A stretch of DNA of 64,000 bases from Pycnopodia helianthoides (taxonomy: Eukaryota; Echinodermata; Asteroidea; Forcipulatida; Asteriidae). A program made the translations under genes and the position numbers. Under the pieces are notes generated by a model. That model had not been told where the DNA came from. It was given only the letters and a program-made list of their open reading frames with translations, and did not search any database. Shown piece after piece: positions 54,269 through 64,000 of this stretch; within the stretch, counting starts at the first letter, position 1, and each line of letters opens with the position of its first letter. The stretch spans positions 17,577,509-17,641,508 of the forward strand of contig CM063247.1 in NCBI GenBank assembly GCA_032158295.1. The letters run 5' to 3'.

Positions 54269-55067
54269 TGGTAGCCCATGAGCGGGATGGCATACGGGCT
54301 TGCCTCAATCTAAAGTTTATGTCGTAATCGCGCCAGCCAAAGCCAGTACGCCTATTGGCAGCAGAACGCACAATATCGGCATATTTCAGCAAATAGCGCG
54401 CTTGCTCAGGGTGCCGCTTGAGAAAAATGGAGGCAAAAATTAAAAATGCCGATGTCCATTGCTCAATGGACGTTACACGCCGGGGCTGCTTATGCGGCCT
54501 GAGTTGCCAAGCAGGAGACTCTTGGGAGCCGACCATAAAAATACAATCATTAATGGAATCGCCTGGAACCGGCCTCAACAATGAACCAAATTCAACAAAC
54601 TCCCCTTTCCAAATTTTCTCTTGCACTGAAAGAGGCACTTCAGCCCCAAGCTCATCACACACGCTTAGCAATGGGGATTGAGTAACCCCTACTGTAGCCG
54701 GGTTAACCGTGGTGAGAACTGAGGTTGGAAAATTTGGGCCAGGAGAATTTAAAACCGCATTAAACTCACCTATCCCAGAATAAGGCGATGATGCTGAGGC
54801 CGACACCGCAACTGGACGTCCCAATGCAGCCGGCTCCACGTCTGCCACCGGAGTGGGGGCCGAGGATGAGGCTGTCACGGAACCCGCCACGGTGGCCGCC
54901 GAAGTACGCCCCGATGAGCCGCGTTTCGGGCGCTTAGTACCACTCGCCCCAGTCGATTTCGGGGTGGCAGGGGTTCGTTTTGGCCGCGGCATCCTCGAAC
55001 CAAAAAGTGGACGAAACTCAAAATAACAGCAAACAACGATGAAGGATAACAACCAACGAAACTCCAA
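53979..55067 (-). CDS. Ngaro gag-like protein
   Basis: A 362-codon frame. The likely start is the second Met (MPRPKRTPATPK, 54992), because the first 25 residues look like read-in from the repeat. A basic/Ser/Pro/Ala-rich N-terminus is followed by a globular region (QLRPHKQPRRVTSIEQWTSA; LKRHPEQARYLLKYADIVR; RRTGFGWRDYDINFRLRQ). At the C-terminus are a C3H-like cluster (CHGFNRGQC ... CRYAH) and a CCHC knuckle (CANCSSAGHAAVHC). It is expected to bind RNA and form particles. Confidence 0.85.
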   Translation of the reverse strand: MEFRWLLSFIVVCCYFEFRPLFGSRMPRPKRTPATPKSTGASGTKRPKRGSSGRTSAATVAGSVTASSSAPTPVADVEPAALGRPVAVSASASSPYSGIGEFNAVLNSPGPNFPTSVLTTVNPATVGVTQSPLLSVCDELGAEVPLSVQEKIWKGEFVEFGSLLRPVPGDSINDCIFMVGSQESPAWQLRPHKQPRRVTSIEQWTSAFLIFASIFLKRHPEQARYLLKYADIVRSAANRRTGFGWRDYDINFRLRQARMPSRSWATIDAELWLTLVGAPVQPHTFRPYGNNGSFRQHDRNGGVGQRQSTQMLRTCHGFNRGQCVRTACRYAHKCANCSSAGHAAVHCRVTRSLKPAASTNPN

Positions 55068-55098
55068 ATAACAGCAAACAAAGATGAAGGAATGAACA

Positions 55099-55391
55099 AT
55101 TTAACGAAACTGTATTTCTTAAGCACAAGAAAACAAGTTAATACAAGGACTGCTCAAACAAAAGTGACTGTCTTTGCCACGTGGACAGTGGATCCATGGT
55201 GGATCCAAGGGGGACGCTGCCCGCAAGCCGTGAAACAAATAAAAGACCAATGGGAAGTTAATTTGTAACACATGGTCAGTTAATTGCACCAACATCCGAC
55301 CACGAAGCAAAATATGCCCCACGGCAACCCACCAGCCTGTCTAGTAGTAATAAATTATTTGAGGCTCAAAGACTTGGCCTAAAATCTGTTA
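55099..55391 (-). repeat. Ngaro split direct repeat A1 (element 5' end)
   Basis: It matches 49609-49902. The element begins here on the minus strand; to the right the gypsy-3 LTR resumes. Confidence 0.92.
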
Positions 55392-55557
55392 ATGATTGAA
55401 TAAAAATTGGAACCTCCGACTGAACGAGTTTATTATTTCATCAAGTCTGCTGTATGTCCATTATTAAAGAGTTGTAAACATCCTCCCCGAAACTTCTAGG
55501 ACAACGACACGTATATGGTTCAAATTACACTTCATATAGGGACCCCGAATCGTTGCA
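55392..55557 (+). repeat. Probable 5' LTR of gypsy-3, downstream part
   Basis: It ends GAATCGTTGCA, like the GAATCGTTACA end of the gypsy-2 LTR, directly before the primer site. Together with 48001-48526 it would form one LTR of about 0.7 kb split by Ngaro. Confidence 0.55.
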
Positions 55558-55560
55558 TTT

Positions 55561-55577
55561 TTGGTGGCAGCGGCGGA
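55561..55577 (+). promoter_or_regulatory. Primer-binding site of gypsy-3
   Basis: TTGGTGGCAGCGGCGGA is shared with the other two gypsy elements, with one T to C difference from gypsy-2. Confidence 0.65.
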
Positions 55578-55635
55578 CGAATTTCTGAAATATTAGAAAA
55601 AGAAATAAAAGAGTGATCTCTATAGAGAAAGAAAA

Positions 55636-56994
55636 ATGGAGAGACAAATTTCTGATATCCGTGAAGAATCCATGGCAGAGGTTTCAAGGGACGATGCTAA
55701 CGACATTTCAATAGCAGATTATGATGAACTGAATGCAGTTAAAGAAAACGGAGATGCAAGTTCGATGTCAAATTATCAAGGTTCCCCCAAAAGACACTAA
55801 TTCAAGAAGGACAAGCAGTTCTCGACAAAATGAAGCAAGAATGTTTGATCTTACAGACGGAACTGGAAAAAGCAAGAACCGAAAGAAGCAATACGGTGAC
55901 CCCAGAAAAGCTAGAGGACACTCAAAGTTCAAGAAAAACAGAATTACTTGATCTTAAAGCCAAAGTGAGCATTAAACCGACGACGTACAAGCACAAGTCC
56001 TTGGAACGATTATGCCGTTCAATTCGAAATGTTAGCTGAGATGAATGGATGGGATGAAAGGACACAGGCATTGTATCTGGCGGCAAGTCTGAGAGGTGCA
56101 GCACAAGCCATTCTAGGTGATTTAGATAAAGACAGACGACGGAATTATAAAGCGTAGTCAAGGCTTTAAGTAGTAGATTTGGATCAGATAGCCAACAAGA
56201 ATTATTCAGGGTCCAATTAAAGAATCGGCAGAGAAAGAGGGAGGAAACGCTTCCTGAGCTCGCACAAGCCGTGAGACGACTAGTGCGTTTAGCATATTCG
56301 ACTGCTTCCTACGATTTACAAGAGACATTAAGTAAGGAGCATTTCATCGACGCCATGTGTGACACGGAAGTAAGACGGCGAGTCTTTCAGTCAAAGCCAG
56401 CGAACCTTGATGACGCAGTGCGGATTGCTGTTGAATTAGAAGCGTTCAGAGCAGCTGAGAGACAAAGAGATGTAGGCCTACCTTTTAGAAAGATGGCAAG
56501 AGTTGTATCGTCAGAACAGGAAGAAAAGACCAAAACCGATCAAGAAATAGATGGACTAAAGAATAAAATTGCAGGAATGTCTACTGAAATCAGTAAGATG
56601 ACTGAGACAATGAGCAAGATGTTGAGAATTAGAAACTGTGTGGAGAATAACGGCGAGAAGCAACAGTCAAGTTCAAAGAATGATTCAAACGATCGGCAAA
56701 ATTGGGACCAACGAAGAAAGTACAGACAAACGACTAGTGTGCTGGAACTGCAATGAAAATGGACACTTCTCACGCGAGTGTCCCAAACCTAAGCAACAGA
56801 CTAACTATCACCAAACAAGAAATGAGCAGCGCAGTTGGCGTTCGGGAAAAGAGCAGCAGCCGACTCCATGGTCCGACAGCCGGCTGGGAAATCGAATTGG
56901 CCGGAAGGACCAACAGTGGAAGCAACTTTGTCACCAGAAAAAGAATTTTCAGTCACACAAGGAATGGAAATTGTGGCACAAGTACACGAAGTAA
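55636..56994 (+). pseudogene. gypsy-3 gag, frameshifted
   Basis: ATG at 55636 begins a frame similar to gypsy-2 gag (REESMAEVSRDDANDISIA) that stops at 55798. The core continues in other frames: QTELEKARTERSNT (55830 on), QALYLAASLRGAAQAILGDL (about 56070), then 56271-56756 with RRLVRLAYSTASYDLQETL and FIDAMCDTEVRRRVFQSKP. The CCHC knuckle (CWNCNENGHFSRECPKP) is in frame 56638-56994. Arg stands where gypsy-2 has its TGA. Confidence 0.8.
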
Positions 56995-57769
56995 CAGTAA
57001 ATTTTCTAGTTGATACAGGAGCAAGTTTGACAATACTTCGACCCGATATGTATTACAAGATTTCACAGAGTTAAAGACCGATTCTTCATCCAACCAATGT
57101 ACGAGTTACCTATGGCTAATGGAGAACCTACTCCCTGCTTGTGATGGGTAAAGTTACAGATAACAGTTGGAGACCAAGGAAAGACTTGTAGAGCATGAGG
57201 CGTATTTGGCAAGCATTGAACCAGAAGGAATTTTGGGTTATGATTTTCTTCAGAAACATAACTGTGCGTTAGACATAGGAAGAGGAGAGATGAGAATTGG
57301 ACGTCGAAAGTGAAGTGTTATGTGTACACCACGTCTACACAGCCCCAATGTGGCAGAGTTATCGTTGATCAAACTGTCACTATACCATCAGGAGAGGAGA
57401 TGATACTACCCGGCAGGTTGCAATACAGAAACAGAAATGCTGAAATCGGTATAGTGGAGCCGGATGACAAATTTTCGAAAACTCATGATGTGATCGTAGC
57501 CAAAGCCTTAGTTAGATGTAAAGCAAGACTTGGTGCCAGTAAGAGTGTTCAACGTCAGATCCGAAGCAGTTACTGTGGGTGCGTGTGTCGCAACATGTGA
57601 GCCCATTAACAGTGGCAGCATAATACAAGAGCAGAAAATCACAAGATCGCTGCTTTACACAGAGACTTACAAGAAAATGACAACGAAGTTCCAAAACACC
57701 TGGATGAGATGTACAAGACAAGTGTTGGAGATTTGGATATGGGACAACGAAAACAACTATCAGAGTTAA
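56835..57769 (+). pseudogene. gypsy-3 protease region, broken
   Basis: Frame 56835-57074 has NFLVDTGASLTILRPDMYY with the catalytic Asp, and stops at 57072. Further fragments show EPEGILGYDFLQ (about 57220), LPGRLQYRNRNAEIGIVE (57310-57600) and MVPVRVFNV (57530 on), each in a different frame. Confidence 0.8.
56886..56892 (+). promoter_or_regulatory. Slippery heptamer GGGAAAT, gypsy-3
   Basis: G GGA AAT is in the gag frame. The protease frame is -1 relative to gag, as in gypsy-2 (41410). The surrounding coding text (CGGCTGGGAAATC) is also conserved. Confidence 0.55.
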
Positions 57770-58275
57770 TAAGAGAATATCAAGATGTTTTTGCAAAAGA
57801 CTCAAACGATCTAGGCAGAACATCTAAAGTGCAGCATGAAATTAATATGGGTATGACAAATCCGATCAGACAGCCAGCAAGACGATTACCAATACATCAA
57901 CGACAAGAAGCAAAAGAAGAGATCGTGGAGATGCTTAAGAAGGGGGTTATAGAACCATCATCTAGCCCGTGGGCTTCACCCCATAGTCTTGGTCAAAAAA
58001 AAGATGGATCAACTAGATTTTGCGTGGACTATCGCAAGATTAATTCACACACCATTAAAGATTCCTACCCTTTGCGGAGAATTGATGGACACCCTGGATA
58101 CACTGTCTGGTTCTCAGTGGTTTGCCACTCTAGACTTAGCAAGTGGCTATTGGCAAGTTGAGATGTCCGAAAAAGACAAACAGAAAACGGCATTCATTAC
58201 CAAGGACTCTACCAATTTAAAGTCATGCCTTTTGGGTTGTGTAATGCTCCTGCAACTTTTGAACGTCTTAGAAAG
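57709..58275 (+). pseudogene. gypsy-3 reverse transcriptase fragment
   Basis: [52 protein letters not shown] and [19 protein letters not shown] are in frame 57709-58161. [15 protein letters not shown] with the first Asp is in frame 57989-58303, then GCVMLLQLLNV marks another shift. The YxDD block is missing because the sequence switches to satellite. Confidence 0.85.
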
Positions 58276-61200
58276 ATTCATTATGTATGAGAAAACGGGG
58301 TGAATCTAAGTTGAATCTAAGCTTGAGGGGAGACAAAAATATTTCAAAAGTGCGTTGAGACTGATTCAGTGCACAGAATGCTCGGAGACTCATTTTGTAT
58401 AAGAAAATGGGGTGTTCTGAAGCCATTGGTTGAATCTCAGCTTGATTGGAGACAAAAATATTTAAAAAGTGCGTTGAGACTGATTCAGTTGCAAAGAATG
58501 CTCGGAGACTCATTTTGTAACAGAAAATGGGGTACTCTGAAGGCGAGTCTCGGCGAGTTCTATGAACTGAATCTGTCTCTGGGTACCTTTTAAATATTTT
58601 TGTCTCCAATCAAGCTGAGATTCAACTAATGGCTTCAGAACACCGCGTTTTCAAATACATAATGAATCTCAGAGCATTCTATACAGTGAATCTGTCTCTG
58701 GACACTTTTTAAATATTTTTGCCTCCAATCAAGCTGAGATTCAACTAATGGCTTCAGAACACCGCGTTTTCAAATACATAATGAATCTCAGAGCATTCTA
58801 TACAGTGACTCTGTCTCTGGACACTTTTTAAATATTTTGTCTCCAATCAAGCTGAGATTCAACTAATGGCTTCAGAACACCCCGTTTTCTTATACAAAAT
58901 GAGTCTCCGAGCATTCTGGGCACTGAATCAGTCCCAACGCACTTTTCAAATATTTTTGTCTCCAATCAAGCTTAGATTCAACCAATTGCTTCAGAATACC
59001 CCGTTTTCTAATACAAAATGAATCTCAGAGCATTCTATATAGTGAATCTGTCTCTGGGTACTTTTCAAATCTTTTGTCTTCAATCAAGCTGAGATTCAAC
59101 CAATGGCTTCAGAACACCCCATTTTCTTGTACAAAACGAGTCTCGGCGAGTTCTATGAACTGAATCTGTCTCTGGGTACTTTTTAAATATTTTTGTCTCG
59201 AATCAAGCTGAGATTCAAACCAATGGCTTCAGAAACACCCGTTTTCTTATACAAAATGAGTCTCCGAGCATTCTGGGCACTGAATCAGTCCCAACGCACT
59301 TTTCAAATATTTTTGTCTCCAATCAAGCTTAGATTCAACCAATGGCTTCAGAATACCCCGTTTTCTAATACAAAATGAATCTCAGAGCATTCTACACAGT
59401 GAATCTGTCTCTGGACACTTTTAAAATATTTTTGTCTCTAATCAAGCTTAGATTCAACTAATGGCTTCAGAACACCCCGTTTTCTATTACAAAATGAATC
59501 TCAGAGCATTCTATACAGTGAATCTGTCTCTGGACACTTTTTAAATATGTTTGTCTCCAATCAAGCTTAGAATCAACTAATGGCTTTCAGAGCACCCCGT
59601 TTTCTCATAAATAATGAATCTCCGAGCATTCTTTGCACTGAATCAGTCACAACGCACTTTTTAAATATTTTTGTCTCTAATCAAGCTTAGATTCAACCAA
59701 TGGCTTCAGAATACCCCGTTTTCTAATACAAAATGAATCTCAGAGCATTCTATACAGTGAATCTGTCTCTGGGTACTTTTCAAATCTGTTTGTCTTCAAT
59801 CAAGCTGAGATTCAACCAATGGCTTCAGAACACCCCATTTTCTTGTACAAAACGAGTCTCGGCGAGTTCTATGAACTGAATCTGTCTCTGGGTACTTTTT
59901 AAATATTTTTGTCTCCAATCAAGCTGAGATTCAACCAATGGCTTCAGAACACCCCGTTTTCTTATACAAAATGAGTCTCCGAGCATTCTGGGCACTGAAT
60001 CAGTCCCAACGCACTTTTCAAATATTTTTGTCTCCAATCAAGCTTAGATTCAACCAATGGCTACAGAATACCCCGTTTTCTAATACAAAATGAATCTCAG
60101 AGCATTCTATACAGTGAATCTGTCTCTGGACACTTTTTAAATATGTTTGTCTCCAATCAAGCTGAGAATCAACTAATGGCTTCAGAGCACCCCGTTTTCT
60201 CATAAATAATGAATCTCCGAGCATTCTTTGCACTGAATCAGTCACAACGCACTTTTTAAATATTTTTGTCTCTAATCAAGCTTAGATTCAACCAATGGCT
60301 TCAGAATACCCCGTTATCCAATACAAAATGAATCTCAGAGCATTCTATATAGTGAATCTGTTTCTGGGTACTTTTTAATATTTTTGTCTGCAATCAAGCT
60401 GAGATTCAACTATAGCCTTCAGAATACCCTATTTTCTTGTACAAAACGAGTCTCGGCGAGTTTTATGAACTGAATCTGTCTCTGGGTACTTTTTAAATAT
60501 TTTTGTCTGCAATCAAGCTGAGATTCAACTAATGGCCTTCAGAGCACCCCGTTTTTCTTATACAAAAATGAATCTCAGGCATTCTACACAGTGAATCTGT
60601 CTCTGGACACTTTTTAAATATTTTTGTCTGCAATTAAGCTTAGATTCAACTAATGGCTTCAGAGCACCCCGTTTTCTTATACAAAATGAATCTCAGTGCA
60701 TTCTATACAGTGAATCTGTCTCTGGCACTTTTTAAATATTTTTGTCTCAATCAAGCTTAGATTCAACTAATGGCTTCAGAACATCCCGTTTTCTATACAA
60801 AATGAATCTCAGAGCATTCTATACAGTGAATCTGTCTCTGGACACTTTTTAAATATTTTTGTCTCCAATCAAGCTTAGATTCAACTACCATGGCTTCAGA
60901 GCACCCCGTTTTCTTATACAAAATGAATCTCAGAGCATTCTATACAGTGAATCTGTCTCTGGACACTTTTTAAATATTTTTGTCTGCAATCAAGCTTAGA
61001 TTCAACTAATGGCTTCAGAGCACCCCGTTTCTTCTATACAAAATGAATCTCAGAGCATTCTATAAGTGAATCTGTCTCTGGGTACTTTTTAAATATTTTT
61101 GTCTGCAATTCAAGCTTAGATTCAACTAATGGCTTCAGAACACCCCGTTTTCTTATACAAAATGAATCTCAGAGCATTCTATACAGTGAATCTGTCTCTG

Positions 61201-64000
61201 GACACTTTTTAAATATTTTTGTCTGCAATCAAGCTTAGATTCAACTAATGGCTTCAGAACACCCGTTTTCTTGTACAAAACGAGTCTCGGCGAGTTCTAT
61301 GAACTGAATCTGTCTCTGGTACTTTTTAAATATTTTTGTCTCCAATCAAGCTTAGATTCAACTAATGGCTTCAGAACACCCGTTTTCTTATACAAAATGA
61401 ATCTCGAGCATTCTAGTACATGAATCTGTCTCTGGCACTTTTTAAATATTTTGTCTCCAATCAAGCTTAGATTCAACTAATGGCTTCAGAGCACCCCGTT
61501 TTCTTATACAAAATGAATCTCAGAGCATTCTATACAGTGAATCTGTCTCTGGACACTTTTTAAATATGTTTGTCTCAATCAAGCTGAGAATCAACTAATG
61601 GCTTCAGAGCACCCCGTTTTCTATAAAAATGAATCTCCGAGCATTCTTGCACTGAATCAGTCACACGCACTTTTTAAATATTTTTGTCTCTAATCAAGCT
61701 TAGATTCAACCAATGGCTTCAGAAACCCGTTTTCTATACAAAATGAATCTCAGAGCATTCTATAATGAATCTGTCTCTGGTACTTTTTAAATATTTTGTC
61801 TCAATCAAGCTGAGATTCAACTAATGGCTTCAGAATACCCTTTTCTTGTACAAAATCGAAGTCTCGGCGATTCTTATGAATGAATCTGTCTCTGGGTACT
61901 TTTTAAATATTTTTGTCTGCAATCAAGCTTAGATTCAACTAATGGCTTCAGACACCCCGTTTTCTTATACAAAATGAATCTCAGGCATTCTATACAGTGA
62001 ATCTGTCTCTGGATACTTTTTAAATATTTTGTCTCAATCAAGCTGAGATTCAACTAATGGCTTCAGAACACCCCGTTTTCTTGTACAAAATGAATCTCAG
62101 GCATTCTATGAACTGAATCTGTCTCTGGGTACTTTTTAAATATTTTTGTCTCCAATCAAGCTTAGATTCAACTAATGGCTTCAGAACATCCCGTTTTCTA
62201 TACATAATGAATCTCAGAGTATTCTATAAGTGAATCTGTCTCTGGACACTTTTTAAATATTTTTGTCTCCAATCAAGCTGAGATTCAACTAATGGCTTCA
62301 GAGCACCCCGTTTTCTTATACAAAATGAATCTCAGAGCATTCTATAAGTGAATCTGTCTCTGGATACTTTTTAAATATTTTTGTCTGCAATCAAGCTTAG
62401 ATTCAACTAATGGCTTCAGAGCACCCCGTTTTCTTATACAAAATGAATCTCGGCGAGTTCTATGAACTGAATCTGTCTCTGGTTACTTTTTAAATATTTT
62501 TGTCTCCAATCAAGCTTAGATTCAACTAATGGCTTCAGAACATCCCGTTTTCTCATACATAATGAATCTCAGAGTATTCTATACAGTGAATCTGTCTCTG
62601 GACACTTTTTAAATATTTTTGCCTCCAATCAAGCTGAGATTCAACTAATGGCTTCAGAGAACCCCGTTTTCTGATACAAAATGAATCTCGGCGAGTTCTA
62701 TGAATGAATCTGTCTCTGGGTACTTTTTAAATATTTTTGTCTCCAATCAAGCTGAGATTCAACTAATGGCTTCAGAACACCCCATTTTCTTGTACAAAAC
62801 GAGTCTCGGCGAGTTTTATGAACTGAATCTGTCTCTGGTTACTTTTTAAATATTTTTGTCTCCAATCAAGCTTAGATTCAACTAATGGCTTCAGAACATC
62901 CCGTTTTCTCATACATAATGAATCTCAGAGTATTCTATACAGTGAATCTGTCTCTGGACACTTTTTAAATATTTTGGCCTCCAATCAAGCTGAGATTCAA
63001 CTAATGGCTTCAGAGAACCCCGTTTTCTGATACAAAATGAATCTCGGCGAGTTCTATGAACTGAATCTGTCTCTGGTACTTTTTAAATATTTTTGTCTGC
63101 AATCAAGCTTAGATTCAACTAATGGCTTCAGAATACCCGTTTTCTATACAAAATGAATCTCAGAGCATTTCTATAGTGAATCTGTCTCTGGACACTTTTT
63201 AATTATTTTTGTCTGCAATCAAGCTTAGATTCAACAAATGGCTTCAGAACACCCCTTTTTCTTGTACAAAACGAGTCTCGGCGAGTTCTATGAACTGAAT
63301 CTGTCTCTGGATACTTTTTAAATATTTTTGTCTCCAATCAAGCTGAGATTCAACTAATGGCTTCAGAACACCCCATTTTCTTGTACAAAACGAGTCTCGG
63401 CGAGTTCTATGAACTGAATCTGTCTCTGGTTACTTTTTAAATATTTTTGTCTCCAATCAAGCTTAGATTCAACTAATGGCTTCAGAACACCCCGTTTTCG
63501 AGTCTCGGCGAGTTCTATGAACTGAATCTGTCTCTGGATACTTTTTAAATATTTTTGTCTGCAATCAAGCTTAGATTCAACTAATGGCTTCAGAACACCC
63601 CTTTTTCTCATACATAATGAATCTCAGAGTATTCTATACAGTGAATCTGTCTCTGGACACTTTTTAAATATTTTGTCTGCAATCAAGCTTAGATTCAACT
63701 AATGGCTTCAGAACACCCTTTTTCTTGTACAAAACGAGTCTCGGCGAGTTCTATGAACTGAATCTGTCTCTGGATACTTTTTAAATATTTTTGTCTCCAA
63801 TCAAGCTGAGATTCAACTAATGGCTTCAGAGCACCCCTTTTCTTTACAAAAATCTCGGCGAGTTCTATACATGAATCTGTCTCTGGAACTTTTTAAATAT
63901 TTTTGTCTCCAATCAAGCTGAGATTCAATTAATGGCTTCAGACACCCCATTGTCTTGTACAAAACGAGTCTCGGCGAGTTCTATGAACTGAATCTGTCTC
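58276..64000 (+). repeat. 119-bp satellite array, about 48 copies, runs past window end
   Basis: The unit is about 119 bp and contains, in order, 'atggcttcagaacacc', 'ttttcttatacaaaatgaat', 'ctcagagcattctatacagt', 'gaatctgtctctggacac', 'tttttaaatatttttgtc' and 'tccaatcaagctgagattca'. Variants are a 'cggcgagttctatgaactg' form and a 'gagcattctgggcactgaat' form with 'cagtcccaacgcac'. The first two to three units (58276-58548) are in the opposite orientation, so there is an inversion point near 58548. Many units after 60500 have single-base losses in homopolymers. Open frames inside are repeat artefacts. Confidence 0.95.

Larger units (their letters stand above)
48527..55391 (-). mobile_element. 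Ngaro-type tyrosine-recombinase retrotransposon, near-intact, 6.87 kb
   Basis: Read on the minus strand: A1 (55391-55099), gag, RT, RNase H, recombinase, SGNH hydrolase, B1 (50789-49900), A2 (49902-49609), unique 192 bp, B2 (49416-48527). This is the split-direct-repeat arrangement of Ngaro elements. A copies differ by one G-run indel, and B copies differ only near their inner edge. B1 and A2 overlap by 3 bp (tta). No target duplication is expected or seen. All expected motifs are intact. The only suspicious point is the RT/RNase H frame break. It is inserted in the gypsy-3 LTR. DIRS-like elements integrate through a circular cDNA and a tyrosine recombinase instead of a DDE integrase. Confidence 0.92.
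55558..58275 (+). mobile_element. Ty3/gypsy element gypsy-3, 3' truncated by satellite
   Basis: Gag, protease and part of RT are present on +. It is close to gypsy-2 in sequence and shares its primer site and frameshift heptamer, but is more damaged (at least eight frame changes or stops). RT ends abruptly after FERLRKIH near 58275, where the 119-bp satellite begins. RNase H, integrase and the 3' LTR are absent. Confidence 0.85.

Noticed and set aside
58268..63611. Several 60-113 codon frames in the satellite
   Set aside because: Repeat artefacts; the same peptides recur with shifts at every unit indel.
1..64000. tRNA or rRNA genes
   Set aside because: No cloverleaf with A/B box promoters and no rRNA-like block was recognised by eye; a covariance-model scan would settle it.

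Overview
The window is animal nuclear DNA, about 60% A+T, with spliced exons, poly(A) signals and very dense transposable elements. A marine invertebrate deuterostome fits best, most likely an echinoderm. That rests on the TE mix (Ngaro, CR1/L2-like LINE, RTE-like LINE, THAP/P element, Ty3/gypsy) and on short TTAA-flanked inverted-repeat elements resembling ones I recall from sea stars and sea urchins. The phylum is an inference.

Only one conventional host gene is recognised: the last two coding exons of a PDE8-type cAMP phosphodiesterase on + (3102-3231 and 8836-8978). Its 5.6 kb final intron is filled by antisense LINE sequence. Before it lie a 123-bp tandem repeat, a TTAA-flanked MITE and a LINE remnant. 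From 9 to 17.6 kb there is intergenic DNA with an old satellite array (about 12.1-13.68 kb), a Gln-rich ORF and duplicated repeat blocks.

17635-28403 is a full-length but decayed Ty3/gypsy element on - (gypsy-1), with both LTRs and a 4-bp target duplication. A 1.37 kb inverted-repeat element is nested in its right LTR. 29.0-31.1 kb is an RTE-like LINE remnant. 31.4-38.1 kb holds a possible acidic-tailed terminal exon, a 31-bp tandem array, a two-exon integrase-domain pseudogene on - and a THAP/P-element transposase pseudogene on +.

39.5-47.3 kb is a second gypsy element on + (gypsy-2): LTR, gag, protease, RT/RNase H, integrase, followed by an intact 318-codon C2H2 zinc-finger ORF. A matching zinc-finger relic follows integrase in gypsy-1, so a third ORF may be a lineage trait. 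48527-55391 is a near-intact Ngaro-type tyrosine-recombinase retrotransposon on - with split direct repeats, gag, RT, RNase H, recombinase and an SGNH hydrolase. It sits inside what looks like the 5' LTR of a third gypsy element (gypsy-3, gag to RT, 55.6-58.27 kb). Gypsy-3 is cut off by a 119-bp satellite that fills the rest of the window.

Gypsy-2 and gypsy-3 share a GGGAAAT -1 frameshift heptamer at the gag/protease overlap, and all three gypsy elements share one primer-binding-site sequence. The Ngaro copy is the youngest insertion, since its repeats are almost identical. Nearly everything else is broken by frameshifts and stops, some of which may be consensus errors.
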